Shown here: positions 50,340-60,369 of the stretch, piece by piece
Layout of the letters: every line of letters starts with the position of its first letter
How positions within the stretch are numbered: position 1 is the stretch's first letter
DNA from: Pseudomonas lalkuanensis
GTDB lineage: Bacteria; Pseudomonadota; Gammaproteobacteria; Pseudomonadales; Pseudomonadaceae
Assembly (NCBI RefSeq): GCF_008807375.1
Contig: NZ_CP043311.1
Coordinates: 338,501 to 402,500, forward strand
Length of the DNA: 64,000 nucleotides
Reading direction: 5' to 3'
Notes under the pieces: generated by a model
The model's input: only the letters and a program-made list of their open reading frames with translations
Told to the model about the DNA's origin: nothing
The model's database searches: none
Program-made: the position numbers and the translations under genes

Positions 50340-52517
50340 CTACGCCGCCTTCCCCTCATTCAACAAATGCGCCGCCAGCGTCCTCAACGCCCCCAGCTGC
50401 CGGCAGATCAGCCCAAGCTCGGTCTGCACCAGGCGCGGGCGGTCGTCCATGTCTTCGGGAAGCTGCTCCAACGCCTTGGCGAGCGCATCTTCCTCGTCGC
50501 GATGGATGCTGATCGGGCGGCGGTCGGTCAGGCCCTGGGCGATGCAGTCCAGGCTCTCGGCAATCTGTTCGGCGGCGTCGTTGATGGTCGGCGTCAGGGC
50601 TTCGCCGGGGGTCTCGCTGCGGTGGGCGCCGAGTGCGGAGAGGTAGCTGAGCAGGGTGTGGGAGAGGACCAGGAAACGGAAACCGACATCGGCCTCCTTC
50701 CGGAAGTGGCCCGGCTCCATGAGCATGTTGGACAGCGTGGTGGACAGCGCCGCATCCGCGTTGTGGGCGTTGCGCCGGGCCAGGCGGTAGGCCAGGTCGT
50801 CGCGCTTGCCGTTGGCGTACTGCAGCATGATCTGCCGCAGGTAGCGGCTGTTGCAGGCGAGGGCGTTGGCCACCACCTGGTTGAGCCGGCGGCCCTGCCA
50901 GTCGGGCAGGATGAAGATTACCGCGAGGCCGGCGATCAGGGCGCCGATCAGGGTATCCACGAAGCGCGGCAGGAACAGGCCGTAGCTGTTGCCGACCTGG
51001 TTGAAGCAGAACAGCACCATCAGGGTGATGGCGGCCGTGGCCAGGGTGTAGTGGGTCGCGCGGTTGGCGAAGAAGATCACCCCGGCGATCACGGCGAAGG
51101 CGGACTGCACCAGGGCGCTGGGGAACAGGTCGAACAGCGCCCAGCCCAGCGCCAGGCCGAGCAGGGTGCCGACGATCCGCTGCACCAGCTTGCGCCGGGT
51201 GGCGCCGAAGTTGGGTTGGCAGACGAATACCGTGGTCAGCAGGATCCAGTAACCCTGCTCGGGGTGGATCAGGTGCAGCACGCCATAGCCCGCGGTCAGC
51301 GCCACGGCCATGCGCAGGGCATGGCGGAACACCAGGGAGGTGGGCGTGAGGTTCTGCTTGAGGCGTTCCCAGACATCCTTCGGGCCCTTGGGCGAGCGGT
51401 CTAGCAGGCTGGCATCCTGGGCTTCGGCAAGGGCGTCGGGATTACTGGCGTCGAGCAGCAGGCGGTCGAGGGTGGCAAGGTTGCGCGCCAGGGCGTTGAG
51501 CGAGCGCAGCAGTCCACGCCAGGCCGGATTGCTCTGGATGCGCAGGTGCTCCAGGGATTTGTTCAGGTCTTCCAGGGCCTGGGCGCCGTCCAGGTAGTCG
51601 AACGGCTGGCGCATCCGGATGGCCCGCCCCAGGGCCTGGCAGGCGCCACCCTGCTGGCGCAGCAGGCGCTGGCAGCGGAACAGCACATCGCTGTGGAAGA
51701 AGGCCTCGGCCAGTTCGTTGTAGGCGTAGTGGGAGGAACTGGCGCGCTCGTGGATGTCCTGGGCGAGGAAATAGAGCTTGAGGTAGCGGCTCACCTTGGG
51801 GCCCGGCCGGCCATTGCCGACCCGGTGCAGGATGATCTCCTTGGCCGCATTGAGCGCCGCCACCACCTTGCCGTTCTGCCGTGCCAGCTCCAGGCGTCGT
51901 GCTTCCACGTCGAGCTGGCGCACCGGCTCCAGCAGGGCTGATTTCAGCTTGAGGTACTGCCCCAGTTCACGGAACAGCCTGGCCAGGCTCTGCTGCACCG
52001 GCTGGTGGGTGAAGAGCGCCTGCCAGAGCACCGACAGCAGGCCGTACCAGGCGGCACCGGCCACCAGCAGCGCGGGCTCCTGCCAGAGGTTGGTGGGTGC
52101 GCCGTCGCGCTGGTCCACGCCGATCATGGTGTAGATGGAGAGGATCAGCGTTGCCGAGGCGATGGTGGCGTAGCGCTCGCCAAGGGCGCCGAGCATGGTC
52201 AGGCCGAAACTGGCCAGGGCCAGGGCGGCGGCGAAGATCCAGGGGTAGGGGAACAGCAGTTCCACCGAGAGCGAGGCGACGCTGAAGCAGCCGAGGATCA
52301 CCAGCAGGGCGGTGAGGCGCCCCTGCCAGCTGTCGTCGGTCTCCGCCAGGGCGCTGGCGATGATGCCGAGGAAGAGGGGGATGAGCAGGTCCATGCGGTC
52401 CTGCTGCCAGCACAGCGCCATGCTCCCGGTGAGGGCGACGAAGACGCGCAGGCTGTAGCTGAACTTGTCCAGCGCCCAGAGGCGGCGCAGCGTTTGAGTG
52501 AATCGGGTCGAGGGCAT
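50340..52517 (-). CDS. YccS/FusC-family inner-membrane protein
   Basis: The 725-residue protein has two blocks of transmembrane helices (about 25-185 and 400-530) separated by soluble helical regions, the YccS/YhfK arrangement. Conserved segments include GYWILLTTVFVCQPNFGATRRKLVQRIVGTLLG. Relatives act in aromatic acid efflux or are of unknown function. The start at 52517 (MPSTRFTQTLRR) has AAGG upstream; the frame is open 57 codons further but without protein-like sequence. Confidence 0.88.
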   Translation of the reverse strand: MPSTRFTQTLRRLWALDKFSYSLRVFVALTGSMALCWQQDRMDLLIPLFLGIIASALAETDDSWQGRLTALLVILGCFSVASLSVELLFPYPWIFAAALALASFGLTMLGALGERYATIASATLILSIYTMIGVDQRDGAPTNLWQEPALLVAGAAWYGLLSVLWQALFTHQPVQQSLARLFRELGQYLKLKSALLEPVRQLDVEARRLELARQNGKVVAALNAAKEIILHRVGNGRPGPKVSRYLKLYFLAQDIHERASSSHYAYNELAEAFFHSDVLFRCQRLLRQQGGACQALGRAIRMRQPFDYLDGAQALEDLNKSLEHLRIQSNPAWRGLLRSLNALARNLATLDRLLLDASNPDALAEAQDASLLDRSPKGPKDVWERLKQNLTPTSLVFRHALRMAVALTAGYGVLHLIHPEQGYWILLTTVFVCQPNFGATRRKLVQRIVGTLLGLALGWALFDLFPSALVQSAFAVIAGVIFFANRATHYTLATAAITLMVLFCFNQVGNSYGLFLPRFVDTLIGALIAGLAVIFILPDWQGRRLNQVVANALACNSRYLRQIMLQYANGKRDDLAYRLARRNAHNADAALSTTLSNMLMEPGHFRKEADVGFRFLVLSHTLLSYLSALGAHRSETPGEALTPTINDAAEQIAESLDCIAQGLTDRRPISIHRDEEDALAKALEQLPEDMDDRPRLVQTELGLICRQLGALRTLAAHLLNEGKAA

Positions 52518-52747
52518 AGGGGCCTTGTGGGCGAATGTCCGTTGCGGCTGTGCTGCTGGCGACAGCCTAAGGTGAGCGGGAGGCGCTGTCAGCCACCCTG
52601 TCGCATTCGATGCCGGGCGACGACGGGAGTCACATGGAGGGGAATGAAAAAATCCGGTACGCGAGTACCTGGACGCGCTGGTGGCCATCCGTAAATTGGT
52701 GCAGTCTTGGACACCCGTCGGCCAAACCTGTTCTCGGATGCCCTCGC

Positions 52748-53494
52748 ATGAGACGACGCTGTGGTTTTGCCCTGTTCGCCCTGCTGCTCACTACCGCAAG
52801 CGCCTGTGCCGAAACCTTGCGCATGGCCGCCGACCTCTGGCCGCCTTTCACCGATGCCAGCCTGCCGGGTAATGGCCTGGCCGCCGAGCTGGTCAGCACC
52901 GCGCTCAAGCGCGCCGGACATCGCCCGGAATATGTCGAAGTGCCCTGGGCCCGTGCCTTGCGCGGGGTCCAGGTGGGCGAGTACGACCTGATCGTCAATG
53001 CCTGGTACAGCGATGAACGCGCGCGCTTCGGCCAGTTCTCCCAGCCCTACCTGGCCAATCGCATCCTTTTCCTCAAGCGCAAGGGCAGTGACGTCGACTT
53101 CCGGGCGCCGGTCGACCTCAAGCGCTACAGCATCGCCGTGGTGCGCGGATACAGCTACTTGCCGGGTTTCGATGCCGACGCCAGCCTGAACAAGGTACCG
53201 GTCAAAGGCTTCCAGATGGCCGCGCGGATGCTGGCCGCCGGGCGCGTTCAGCTGGCCCTGGAAGACGATCTGGTGGCGCGCTACTACCTTGGCCGCGAGC
53301 TGGCGGGGGTTCGAGACCAGCTGGAGTTCCTGCCGCGGCCCCTCAGTGAGAACGGCCTGCACATCCTGGTGCGCCGCAGCCACCCTCGCCATCAGCAACT
53401 GGTGGATGAGTTCAACCAGGCCATGCAGGCCATGCGCGAGGACGGCACCTATCAGGCCATCTTCGCCCGCCACGGCCTACCCAGCCTTCGATAG
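52748..53494 (+). CDS. Orphan periplasmic substrate-binding protein (SBP_bac_3 type)
   Basis: The 248-residue protein has a signal peptide (MRRRCGFALFALLLTTASACA) and the binding-protein fold (ETLRMAADLWPPFTDASLPGNGLAAELV; EVPWARALRGVQVGEYDLIVNAWYSDERA; hinge KRYSIAVVRGYSYLPGF). No ABC permease or ATPase is nearby; dbpA lies downstream on the other strand. Start: ATG at 52748, chosen because it begins the signal peptide; the open frame upstream is not protein-like. Confidence 0.87.
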   Translation: MRRRCGFALFALLLTTASACAETLRMAADLWPPFTDASLPGNGLAAELVSTALKRAGHRPEYVEVPWARALRGVQVGEYDLIVNAWYSDERARFGQFSQPYLANRILFLKRKGSDVDFRAPVDLKRYSIAVVRGYSYLPGFDADASLNKVPVKGFQMAARMLAAGRVQLALEDDLVARYYLGRELAGVRDQLEFLPRPLSENGLHILVRRSHPRHQQLVDEFNQAMQAMREDGTYQAIFARHGLPSLR

Positions 53495-53513
53495 GTCCTG
53501 GGTCCAAACCCCA

Positions 53514-54893
53514 TCAGAGGATGCGGACCTTGTAGCTACGCCCCTTGATCTTCCCTTCGCTGAGGCGCTTGAGCGCCTGCTTGGCGATGCCGCGTTCCAC
53601 GGCGACGAAGGCCTGGAAGTCGAAGATGGCGATCTTGCCCACCTGGCTGCCCGGAATCCCGGCTTCGCCGGTGAGGGCGCCGACGATGTCACCGGGGCGC
53701 AGCTTCTCCTTGCGACCGCCGTTGATGCACAGGGTGGCCATGGGCGGCAGCAGCGGCTCGCGGTTTTTCACCACCAGCTCGTCGATCCGCTGCCAGTTCA
53801 ACGGCGCCTGCTGCAGGTCCTCGATGGCTTGCGCGCGGTTGGCCTCGGCCGGCGCCACCAGGCTCAGGGCCATGCCCTTCTCGCCAGCCCGACCACTGCG
53901 GCCGACGCGGTGGATATGCACCTCGGGGTCACGGGACAGTTCGACGTTGATCACCGCCTCCAGGCCGGCGATGTCCAGGCCGCGGGCGGCGACGTCGGTG
54001 GCCACCAGCACACTGCAGCTCTGGTTGGCGAACAGGGTCAGCACCTGGTCGCGCTCACGTTGTTCCAGGTCCCCATGCAGCGACTGCGCAGAGATGCCGT
54101 TGTCGCGCAGGTGGGCTTCCAGTTCCTGGCACTGCTGGCGGGTGTGGCAGAAAGCGACGCAGGACTGCGGGCGCGTGCTCTGCAGCAGGCGCAGCACGGC
54201 GTCCATGCGCTGGCGCGGGTCGATCTCGTAGAAGCGCTGCTCGATCTGGCTGTCGTCGTGCAGCGCTTCCACCTTCACCTGCTGCGGCTCGCGCATGAAA
54301 GTCCTGGCCAGTTGCGCGATACCGGCCGGGTAGGTGGCGGAGAACAGCAGGGTCTGCCGGCGTGCCGGGAGCTGGCCGATGATGTCGGCGATGCTGTCGT
54401 AGAAGCCCATGTCGAGCATGCGGTCGGCTTCGTCCAGCACCAGGGTATTGAGGCCGTCGAGGACCAGGGTGGCCTTGCGCAGGTGCTCCTGCACCCGTCC
54501 GGGGGTGCCGACGATGACGTGGGCGCCGTGTTCCAGCGAGCCCACTTGCGGGCCAAAGGGCACGCCGCCGCAGAGGGTCAGCACCTTGATGTTGCCGTGG
54601 CCACGGGCCAGGCGGCGGATTTCCTTGGCCACCTGATCGGCCAGTTCACGGGTGGGGCAGAGCACCAGTGCCTGGCAGCCGAAGTAGCGCGGATTGAGCG
54701 GTTCCAGCAGGCCGATACCGAAGGCTGCGGTCTTGCCGCTGCCGGTCTTGGCCTGGGCGATCAGGTCCCGGCCCTTGAGGATCAGCGGCAGGGCCTGGGC
54801 CTGGATCGGCGTCATGTCGCGGTAGCCCAGGGTCTCCAGGTTGGCCAGGGTGGCTGCGGAGAGGGGCAGGGAAGTAAAGGCGGTGGTGGTCAC
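53514..54893 (-). CDS. dbpA: ATP-dependent RNA helicase DbpA
   Basis: DbpA is a DEAD-box helicase acting in 50S subunit assembly through specific binding of 23S rRNA hairpin 92. The 459 residues have [41 protein letters not shown] and HRVGRSGRAG, then the C-terminal DbpA RNA-binding domain (KLRPGDIVGALTGEAGIPGSQVGKIAIFDFQAFVAV). No ATG is available at the N-terminus; the GTG at 54893 gives the family-like TTTAFTSLPLS opening, with a weak AGG upstream. A TTG five codons earlier is the alternative. Confidence 0.94.
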   Translation of the reverse strand: MTTTAFTSLPLSAATLANLETLGYRDMTPIQAQALPLILKGRDLIAQAKTGSGKTAAFGIGLLEPLNPRYFGCQALVLCPTRELADQVAKEIRRLARGHGNIKVLTLCGGVPFGPQVGSLEHGAHVIVGTPGRVQEHLRKATLVLDGLNTLVLDEADRMLDMGFYDSIADIIGQLPARRQTLLFSATYPAGIAQLARTFMREPQQVKVEALHDDSQIEQRFYEIDPRQRMDAVLRLLQSTRPQSCVAFCHTRQQCQELEAHLRDNGISAQSLHGDLEQRERDQVLTLFANQSCSVLVATDVAARGLDIAGLEAVINVELSRDPEVHIHRVGRSGRAGEKGMALSLVAPAEANRAQAIEDLQQAPLNWQRIDELVVKNREPLLPPMATLCINGGRKEKLRPGDIVGALTGEAGIPGSQVGKIAIFDFQAFVAVERGIAKQALKRLSEGKIKGRSYKVRIL

Positions 54894-55044
54894 GGGAGGA
54901 GCCTGCAAGTCGAAATGGCGCGCAGTTTAGCAGGCCGCGGCGCGCCACCCCCGTCACTCGTCTGGACCAAGGAGTGCTGGCGCCCGGCTGCTAGGCTTGC
55001 CACTATCCATGTCCCACTGTTCCTGCCATGGAAGGAATGTCCCC

Positions 55045-56076
55045 ATGCGGACCCTCTGTGCCCTGCTGTTGAGCTGGCTGAGCGCGACCTCCTGCGTCGC
55101 GGCGGAGTGGTTTCCGTTGCAGGTCGAGGTGGATGGCCGCGGGGCCAGCTACCAACCGCTGACCGGGGCGAGCAAGCCCTGGCGCATCTGCGCCCTGCTG
55201 CCCCACGGCATGGACCGCTACTGGTGGGGCGTGGCCTGGGGACTGGACGAGGAGGCACAGCGCCAGGGCGTGCAGCTGGGCGTCTACGAAGCCGGCGGTT
55301 ACCAGTATCCCGATATGCAGCGTGCGCAACTCACCCGTTGCGGCCAGTTGGCCGCCGATGCCTATGTGATCGCCGCCATCAGCGCCAAGGGGCTGTGCGA
55401 CGAGATCGCCCTGCTGCACCGCGACAAGGTGCCGGTGGTCGACCTGATCAACCGCATCGACTGCCCCGGAATCACCGCCCGCAGCCAGGTGGACTTCGCC
55501 GACATGGCCAAGGCCGCCATGGCCTACATCATCGAACACAGCAAGGGGCGAACGGTGCGCGTGGGCTGGCTGCCGGGACCCAAGGACGCCGGCTGGGTGG
55601 CCGACGCCGAGCGTGGCATGGCCGAGATGGATACGAGCAGCAAGGTGGCGGTGCTCAACGGCGGCTACGGCCCGGTGGACCGTTCCACCCAGGCGGTGCT
55701 GGTGCGCCAGTTGCTGGCCCGCGAACCGGAGCTGGATTACATCCTCGGCAATGCCGAAGCGGCGGCCTTCGCTGGCCAGTTGGTGCGTGCCCGTGGCAGC
55801 CGCTACAAGGCCCAGGTGGTTTCGCTCTATGCCACCGAGCGGGTGCTGGAAGCCATCGCCGATGGCACCGTCCTCGCCTCGCCAACGGATGCGCCGGTGA
55901 TCCAGGCGCGGGTGGCCGTGGACCTGGCGATACGCGCGCTGGAAGGCAAACCTTCGCCGCAGCGGGTCAGCCCGCGAATCGAAGTGATCGACAAGGGCAA
56001 CCTCAAACGCTTCGACATCAGCCACCTGATGCCGCCCAGCGGGCACTGGATGATCCGGCAGGAACTGCCGGAGTAG
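55045..56076 (+). CDS. TorT-like periplasmic sugar-binding-fold protein
   Basis: The 343-residue product has a signal peptide (MRTLCALLLSWLSATSCVAA) and a type I periplasmic binding-protein fold (ICALLPHGMDRYWWGVAWGLDEEAQRQGVQLGVYEAGGY). Length and the HGMDRYWWGV opening match TorT, which senses TMAO for the TorS kinase. No torS, torR or torCAD genes are in the window, so it is an orphan here; ligand and partner are unknown. AAGGA precedes the ATG. Confidence 0.8.
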   Translation: MRTLCALLLSWLSATSCVAAEWFPLQVEVDGRGASYQPLTGASKPWRICALLPHGMDRYWWGVAWGLDEEAQRQGVQLGVYEAGGYQYPDMQRAQLTRCGQLAADAYVIAAISAKGLCDEIALLHRDKVPVVDLINRIDCPGITARSQVDFADMAKAAMAYIIEHSKGRTVRVGWLPGPKDAGWVADAERGMAEMDTSSKVAVLNGGYGPVDRSTQAVLVRQLLAREPELDYILGNAEAAAFAGQLVRARGSRYKAQVVSLYATERVLEAIADGTVLASPTDAPVIQARVAVDLAIRALEGKPSPQRVSPRIEVIDKGNLKRFDISHLMPPSGHWMIRQELPE

Positions 56077-56132
56077 GGATGTCAACGCTGGTGCACACGG
56101 AATCGGCTGGCTCGATGCCCAACCGCAGGCAG

Positions 56133-56157
56133 TTTCGCGAATGAATTCGCTCCCACA
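56133..56157. repeat. Single REP unit downstream of the TorT-like gene
   Basis: TTTCGCGAATGAATTCGCTC followed by CCACA is one half of the REP unit present in pairs elsewhere in the window. Confidence 0.8.
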
Positions 56158-56182
56158 ACGGGTGGCAGTGGCACGAAAATGA

Positions 56183-56215
56183 AAAGGCCCCTGGTGCAAT
56201 GCACCAGGGGCCTTT
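56183..56215. terminator. Bidirectional terminator between the TorT-like gene and betA
   Basis: AAAGGCCCCTGGTGC and GCACCAGGGGCCTTT form a perfect 15-bp stem with an AAT loop, A-rich on one side and T-rich on the other, able to stop both converging transcripts. Confidence 0.92.
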
Positions 56216-56232
56216 CCTTATAGCCGGAAGCC

Positions 56233-57921
56233 TTACAGCTTGCGCAGCGGCTCGCCACGCACCGGCTTGTCGCCGGCCACGTAGTAGCTGGCGGTGCTGC
56301 GCGGCAGCGGTTTGCGGTTGCGGATCTTATCGGCGATTTTCTCGGCGATCATGATGGTGGTCGCGTTGAGGTTGCCGGTGATGATCTCCGGCATGATCGA
56401 CGCGTCCACCACCCGCAGGCCTTCCATGCCGTGCACGCGGCCCTGGCCGTCCACCACCGCCATGTCGTCGGTGCCCATCTTGCAGGAGCAGGACGGGTGG
56501 AAGGCGGTTTCCGCGTGGGTGCGGATGAACTCGTCCAGTTCGGCGTCGGACTTGAGGTTCGCGCCTGGGCTCAGCTCGCGGCCGCGGTATGGGTCCAGCG
56601 CCGGCTGGCCCATGATTTCGCGGGTGATGCGGATGCCGTCGCGGAATTCCTGCCAGTCCTGTTCGTGGGACATGTAGTTGAACAGGATGCTCGGATGCTT
56701 GCGCGGGTCCTTGGACTTCAGGTGGATACGGCCACGGCTCGGCGAACGCATGGAGCCCATGTGGGCCTGGAAGCCGTGTTCCTTCACCGCGTTGCTGCCG
56801 TTGTAGTTGATCGCCACCGGCAGGAAGTGGAACTGGATGTTCGGCCACTCGAACTGCTCGCGGGTGCGGATGAAGCCGCCGGCCTCGAACTGGTTGCTGG
56901 CGCCGAGCCCGGTGCCGAGGAACAGCCACTCGGCACCGATGGCCGGCTGGTTCCACCATTGCAGGGCGGGGAACAGCGACACCGGCTCCTTGCAGGCGTA
57001 CTGCAGGTACAGCTCCAGGTGGTCCTGCAGGTTGGCGCCTACGCCCGGCAGGTCGTGCACGACCGGCACGTCGAGGTCGCGCAGCAGGGCCGCCGGGCCT
57101 ACGCCGGAGCGCTGCAGCAGTTGCGGCGAGGCGATGGCGCCGCTGCACACCAGGACTTCGCGACGGGCACGGACGGTGATGGGGTTGTCGTTGTTGCCCT
57201 GCAGGTAGGCAACACCCGTGGCCCGCTTGCCGCTGAACAGGATTCGGTCGGTCAGGGCGTGGGTGACGATGGTCAGGTTGGGGCGGCTGCGTGCCTGGTC
57301 CAGGTAGCCGCGACCGGTGGCGGCACGGCGGCCTTCCGGGGTCACGGTGCGGTCCATGGGGCCGAAGCCTTCCTGCTGGTAGCCGTTGAGGTCTTCGGTG
57401 CGGGGGAAGCCAGCCTGCACACCGGCCTCGACCATGGCGTGGAACAGCGGGTTGTTGCCGGCCTTGGGCGTGGTCACGCTCACCGGGCCGTCGCCGCCGT
57501 GGAAGTCGTTCGGACCGATGTCGCGGGTTTCCGCCTTGCGGAAGTAAGGCAGGCAGTCCAGGTAGGTCCAGTCTTCCAGGCCCGGCGTCTTGGCCCAGCC
57601 GTCGAAGTCCAGCGCGTTGCCGCGGATGTAGCACATGCCGTTGATCAGCGAGGAGCCTCCCAGGCCCTTGCCACGGCCGCACTCCATGCGGCGGTTGTTC
57701 ATGAACGGCTCGGGATCGGTCTCGTAGGCCCAGTTGTAGCGGCGGCCCTGCAGCGGATAGGCGAGGGCGGCGGGCATCTGGGTACGGAAATCCATGCGGT
57801 AGTCCGGGCCGCCGGCTTCCAGCAGCAGGACGCTGACATCGGAGTCTTCGGTCAGGCGGGTGGCCAGCACGTTACCGGCGGAACCGGCTCCGACGATGAT
57901 GTAATCGAATTCTTGGGACAT
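56233..57921 (-). CDS. betA: Choline dehydrogenase
   Basis: BetA is a membrane-associated FAD GMC oxidoreductase oxidising choline to betaine aldehyde. The 562 residues contain the FAD motif [18 protein letters not shown], the GMC signatures [20 protein letters not shown] and [19 protein letters not shown], and the active-site region [11 protein letters not shown]...[16 protein letters not shown]. It is the last gene of betI-betB-betA, 101 bases after betB; the gap holds two strong hairpins. Confidence 0.97.
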   Translation of the reverse strand: MSQEFDYIIVGAGSAGNVLATRLTEDSDVSVLLLEAGGPDYRMDFRTQMPAALAYPLQGRRYNWAYETDPEPFMNNRRMECGRGKGLGGSSLINGMCYIRGNALDFDGWAKTPGLEDWTYLDCLPYFRKAETRDIGPNDFHGGDGPVSVTTPKAGNNPLFHAMVEAGVQAGFPRTEDLNGYQQEGFGPMDRTVTPEGRRAATGRGYLDQARSRPNLTIVTHALTDRILFSGKRATGVAYLQGNNDNPITVRARREVLVCSGAIASPQLLQRSGVGPAALLRDLDVPVVHDLPGVGANLQDHLELYLQYACKEPVSLFPALQWWNQPAIGAEWLFLGTGLGASNQFEAGGFIRTREQFEWPNIQFHFLPVAINYNGSNAVKEHGFQAHMGSMRSPSRGRIHLKSKDPRKHPSILFNYMSHEQDWQEFRDGIRITREIMGQPALDPYRGRELSPGANLKSDAELDEFIRTHAETAFHPSCSCKMGTDDMAVVDGQGRVHGMEGLRVVDASIMPEIITGNLNATTIMIAEKIADKIRNRKPLPRSTASYYVAGDKPVRGEPLRKL

Positions 57922-57941
57922 GTGACTTACCTGCTAGATAA

Positions 57942-58005
57942 CCCGGGGTCGCCCCCGGGGCACGGCATCTTGTTCTCGGGTGCGGCCCGGTATGCTCCGG
58001 GCCGC
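57942..58005 (-). other. Two intercistronic hairpins between betB and betA
   Basis: CCCGGGG-TCGC-CCCCGGG (57942-57959) and GCGGCCCGG-TATGCT-CCGGGCCGC (57982-58005) are perfect stems of 7 and 9 bp. Neither is followed by a T-run on the minus strand, so mRNA processing or differential stability is more likely than termination. Confidence 0.5.
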
Positions 58006-58022
58006 CTGGGCGCTGGCTCGGG

Positions 58023-59495
58023 TCAGAACACCGAGTAGTAATCGCCCATCTCGACCTGTACGGATTTGATGCGGGTGTAGTGGGCCAGGGTGGTCAGGCC
58101 GTTCTCGCGGCCGACGCCGGACTGCTTGTAGCCGCCCACTGGCATTTCAGCGGGGGACTCGCCCCAGGTGTTGATCCAGCAGATACCGGCTTCCAGCTTG
58201 TGGATCACGCGGTGGGCGCGGGCCAGGTCGCGGGTGACGACGCCGGCGGCCAGGCCGTACTCGGTATCGTTGGCGCGGCGGATGACTTCTTCTTCGGTGT
58301 CGTAGACCAGGATGCTCATCACCGGGCCGAAGATTTCCTCGCGGACGATGGTCATGTCGTCGGTGCAGTCGCTGAATACGGTCGCGGCCACGTAGGCGCC
58401 TTTGGCGTATTCACCGTCGGTGACGCGCTCGCCGCCGATCAGCAGGCGCGCGCCTTCCTTGCGGCCGGTTTCGATGTAGCCGAGCACGCTTTCCATGTGG
58501 GCGAAGCTGGTCAGCGGGCCGAAGTTGGTGTTGGCGTCTTCCGGGTTGCCCAGGCGGATGCGCTTGACGCGCTCGATCACCTTGTCTTCGAAGCGGGCCT
58601 GCAGGGCGCGCGGCACGAACACGCGGGTGCCGTTGGTGCAGACCTGGCCGGAGCTGAAGAAGTTGGCCATCACGGCAATGTCGGCGGCGCGGTCGAGATC
58701 GGCGTCTTCGAAGATGATCAGCGGCGACTTGCCGCCCAGTTCCATGGTCACTTCCTTCAGCGAGGAGCTGGAGGCGCTGGCCATCACTTTCTTGCCGGTG
58801 GAGGTGCCGCCGGTGAAGGAAATCTTCTCGATCAGCGGGTGTTCGGTCAGCCACTGGCCGACTTCACGGCCGCTGCCGGTGAGGACGTTGAACACGCCGT
58901 CAGGTACGCCGGCTTCGGTGTAGATCTCGGCCAGTTTCAGGGCGGTGAGCGGGGTGACTTCGCTGGGCTTGAAGATCATCGCGTTGCCGGCGGCCAGGGC
59001 CGGGGCGGATTTCCACATGGCGATCTGCACCGGGTAGTTCCAGGCGCCGATACCGGCAACCACGCCCAGGGGCTCGCGGCGGGTGTAGACGAAGCTGGTT
59101 TCGCGCAGGGGGATCTGCTCGCCTTCGATGGCGGGGATCAGGCCGGCGTAGTACTCGATCACGTCAGCACCGGTGACGATGTCCACGGCGCGGGTTTCGG
59201 CCAGCGGCTTGCCGGTGTCCAGGGTTTCCAGCGCGGCCAGCTCGTCGTTGCGCTCACGGAGGATGTCCACGGCGCGACGCAGGATGCGCGAGCGCTGCAT
59301 GGCGGTCATCGCGGCCCAGACCTTCTGGCCTTCGACGGCAGCGGCGACGGCACGCTCGACGTCGTCCTTGCTGGCGCGCTGGACGTTGGCCAGGACTTCA
59401 CCAGTGGCCGGGTTGACGGTCTCGAAGGTGGCGCCGCTGGTAGCGTCGACGTAGCGACCGCCAATGTAGAGCTTCTGTTCTTCGAATCGGGCCAT
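58023..59495 (-). CDS. betB: Betaine aldehyde dehydrogenase
   Basis: BetB oxidises betaine aldehyde to glycine betaine with NAD(P). The 490-residue protein has the catalytic E252 ([14 protein letters not shown]) and C286 ([15 protein letters not shown]) at the same positions as the P. aeruginosa enzyme. The start at 59495 ([13 protein letters not shown]) has AGAGGA upstream; the open frame extends 17 codons further. Spacing to betI is 47 bases. Confidence 0.98.
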   Translation of the reverse strand: MARFEEQKLYIGGRYVDATSGATFETVNPATGEVLANVQRASKDDVERAVAAAVEGQKVWAAMTAMQRSRILRRAVDILRERNDELAALETLDTGKPLAETRAVDIVTGADVIEYYAGLIPAIEGEQIPLRETSFVYTRREPLGVVAGIGAWNYPVQIAMWKSAPALAAGNAMIFKPSEVTPLTALKLAEIYTEAGVPDGVFNVLTGSGREVGQWLTEHPLIEKISFTGGTSTGKKVMASASSSSLKEVTMELGGKSPLIIFEDADLDRAADIAVMANFFSSGQVCTNGTRVFVPRALQARFEDKVIERVKRIRLGNPEDANTNFGPLTSFAHMESVLGYIETGRKEGARLLIGGERVTDGEYAKGAYVAATVFSDCTDDMTIVREEIFGPVMSILVYDTEEEVIRRANDTEYGLAAGVVTRDLARAHRVIHKLEAGICWINTWGESPAEMPVGGYKQSGVGRENGLTTLAHYTRIKSVQVEMGDYYSVF

Positions 59496-59542
59496 GGTGG
59501 TTGTCCTCTCTAGGTCTTGTGTTCGCAAGGCTGCCGGGCGGT

Positions 59543-60136
59543 TCAAGCCGCCTGCTTGGCCAGTTGTTGATCAAGGAATTCGTAGGCAAGCCGGCGGGCC
59601 TGCTCGGTATCGAAGGCTTCGCCGGACAGCGCGCCGCGCAGCCAGAGGCCGTCGATCAGGGCGGCCAGGCCGCGAGCGGCGGCACGGGCGCTTCTTGCGT
59701 CGAGCTCGCGGCGGAACTGCCAGCAGAGGTTCGAGTAGAGGCGCAGGTCGTTGATGCGCTGCAAACGGCGCAGGGACGGCTGGTGCATGCTGCTGGCCCA
59801 GAACGCCAGCCAGGTCTTCATGGCCGGGCCGTTGACCTGGGTCTCGTCGAAGTTGCCGTCGATGATGGAGCGGATGTAGCCACGCGCGCTGTCGTCGCGC
59901 ATGGTCTCGCGGCGCTTGCGCACCGCGTCCTGCAGATCGTTCATGAGGAAGCGCATGGTGGCTTCCAGCAGGCCGTTCTTGTCCTGGAAGTAGTGGCTGA
60001 TGATGCCGTTGGAGACCCCGGCGAGCCGCGCAATGTAGGAAATGCTGGCATCGCCCATGCCGACCTGGTCCACCGCCTCGAGCGTGGCGTGGATCAGCTG
60101 GGTGCGCCGCAGGGGCTGCATTCCGACTTTTGGCAT
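59543..60136 (-). CDS. betI: Choline-responsive repressor BetI (copy 1)
   Basis: A 197-residue TetR-family repressor. The helix-turn-helix region is [30 protein letters not shown], and the C-terminal part ([27 protein letters not shown]) is the BetI choline-binding domain. BetI represses the bet genes until choline is present. GAGGAGG precedes the ATG. It is divergent from betT; a TTGATTGATC-type palindrome lies between. Confidence 0.97.
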   Translation of the reverse strand: MPKVGMQPLRRTQLIHATLEAVDQVGMGDASISYIARLAGVSNGIISHYFQDKNGLLEATMRFLMNDLQDAVRKRRETMRDDSARGYIRSIIDGNFDETQVNGPAMKTWLAFWASSMHQPSLRRLQRINDLRLYSNLCWQFRRELDARSARAAARGLAALIDGLWLRGALSGEAFDTEQARRLAYEFLDQQLAKQAA

Positions 60137-60194
60137 GGGGTTTCCTCCTCTTCCGGAACCATTCCGGACGGGTTGAAATCCAGCCTACTTTATT

Positions 60195-60210
60195 TTGATT
60201 GATCGTTCAA
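60195..60210. promoter_or_regulatory. BetI-type operator between betI and betT
   Basis: TTGATTGATCGTTCAA is an imperfect palindrome sharing TTGATTGATCG with the perfect palindrome upstream of the second betI gene. Its place, 59 bases from the betI start in the divergent region, suits repression of both genes. Confidence 0.75.
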
Positions 60211-60369
60211 ACAACAAAGAATACGATGCGCACCATGGAACGGGATGCGTCAGTTCGCCGCACCCGATTTCAGGCCTTCTGCCGGCGAAAACCACCCGTC
60301 GCCGGCCGCTGGCGCGGGTCTGTCGTTGCGTCCATGAGGCGCCTGCTTTCACTGCCCTGGAATTTCCAA

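Noticed and set aside
53289..56144. A 951-codon plus-strand frame spanning dbpA and the TorT-like gene
   Set aside because: It overlaps dbpA antisense and the TorT-like gene in another frame, both of which have clear family signatures.
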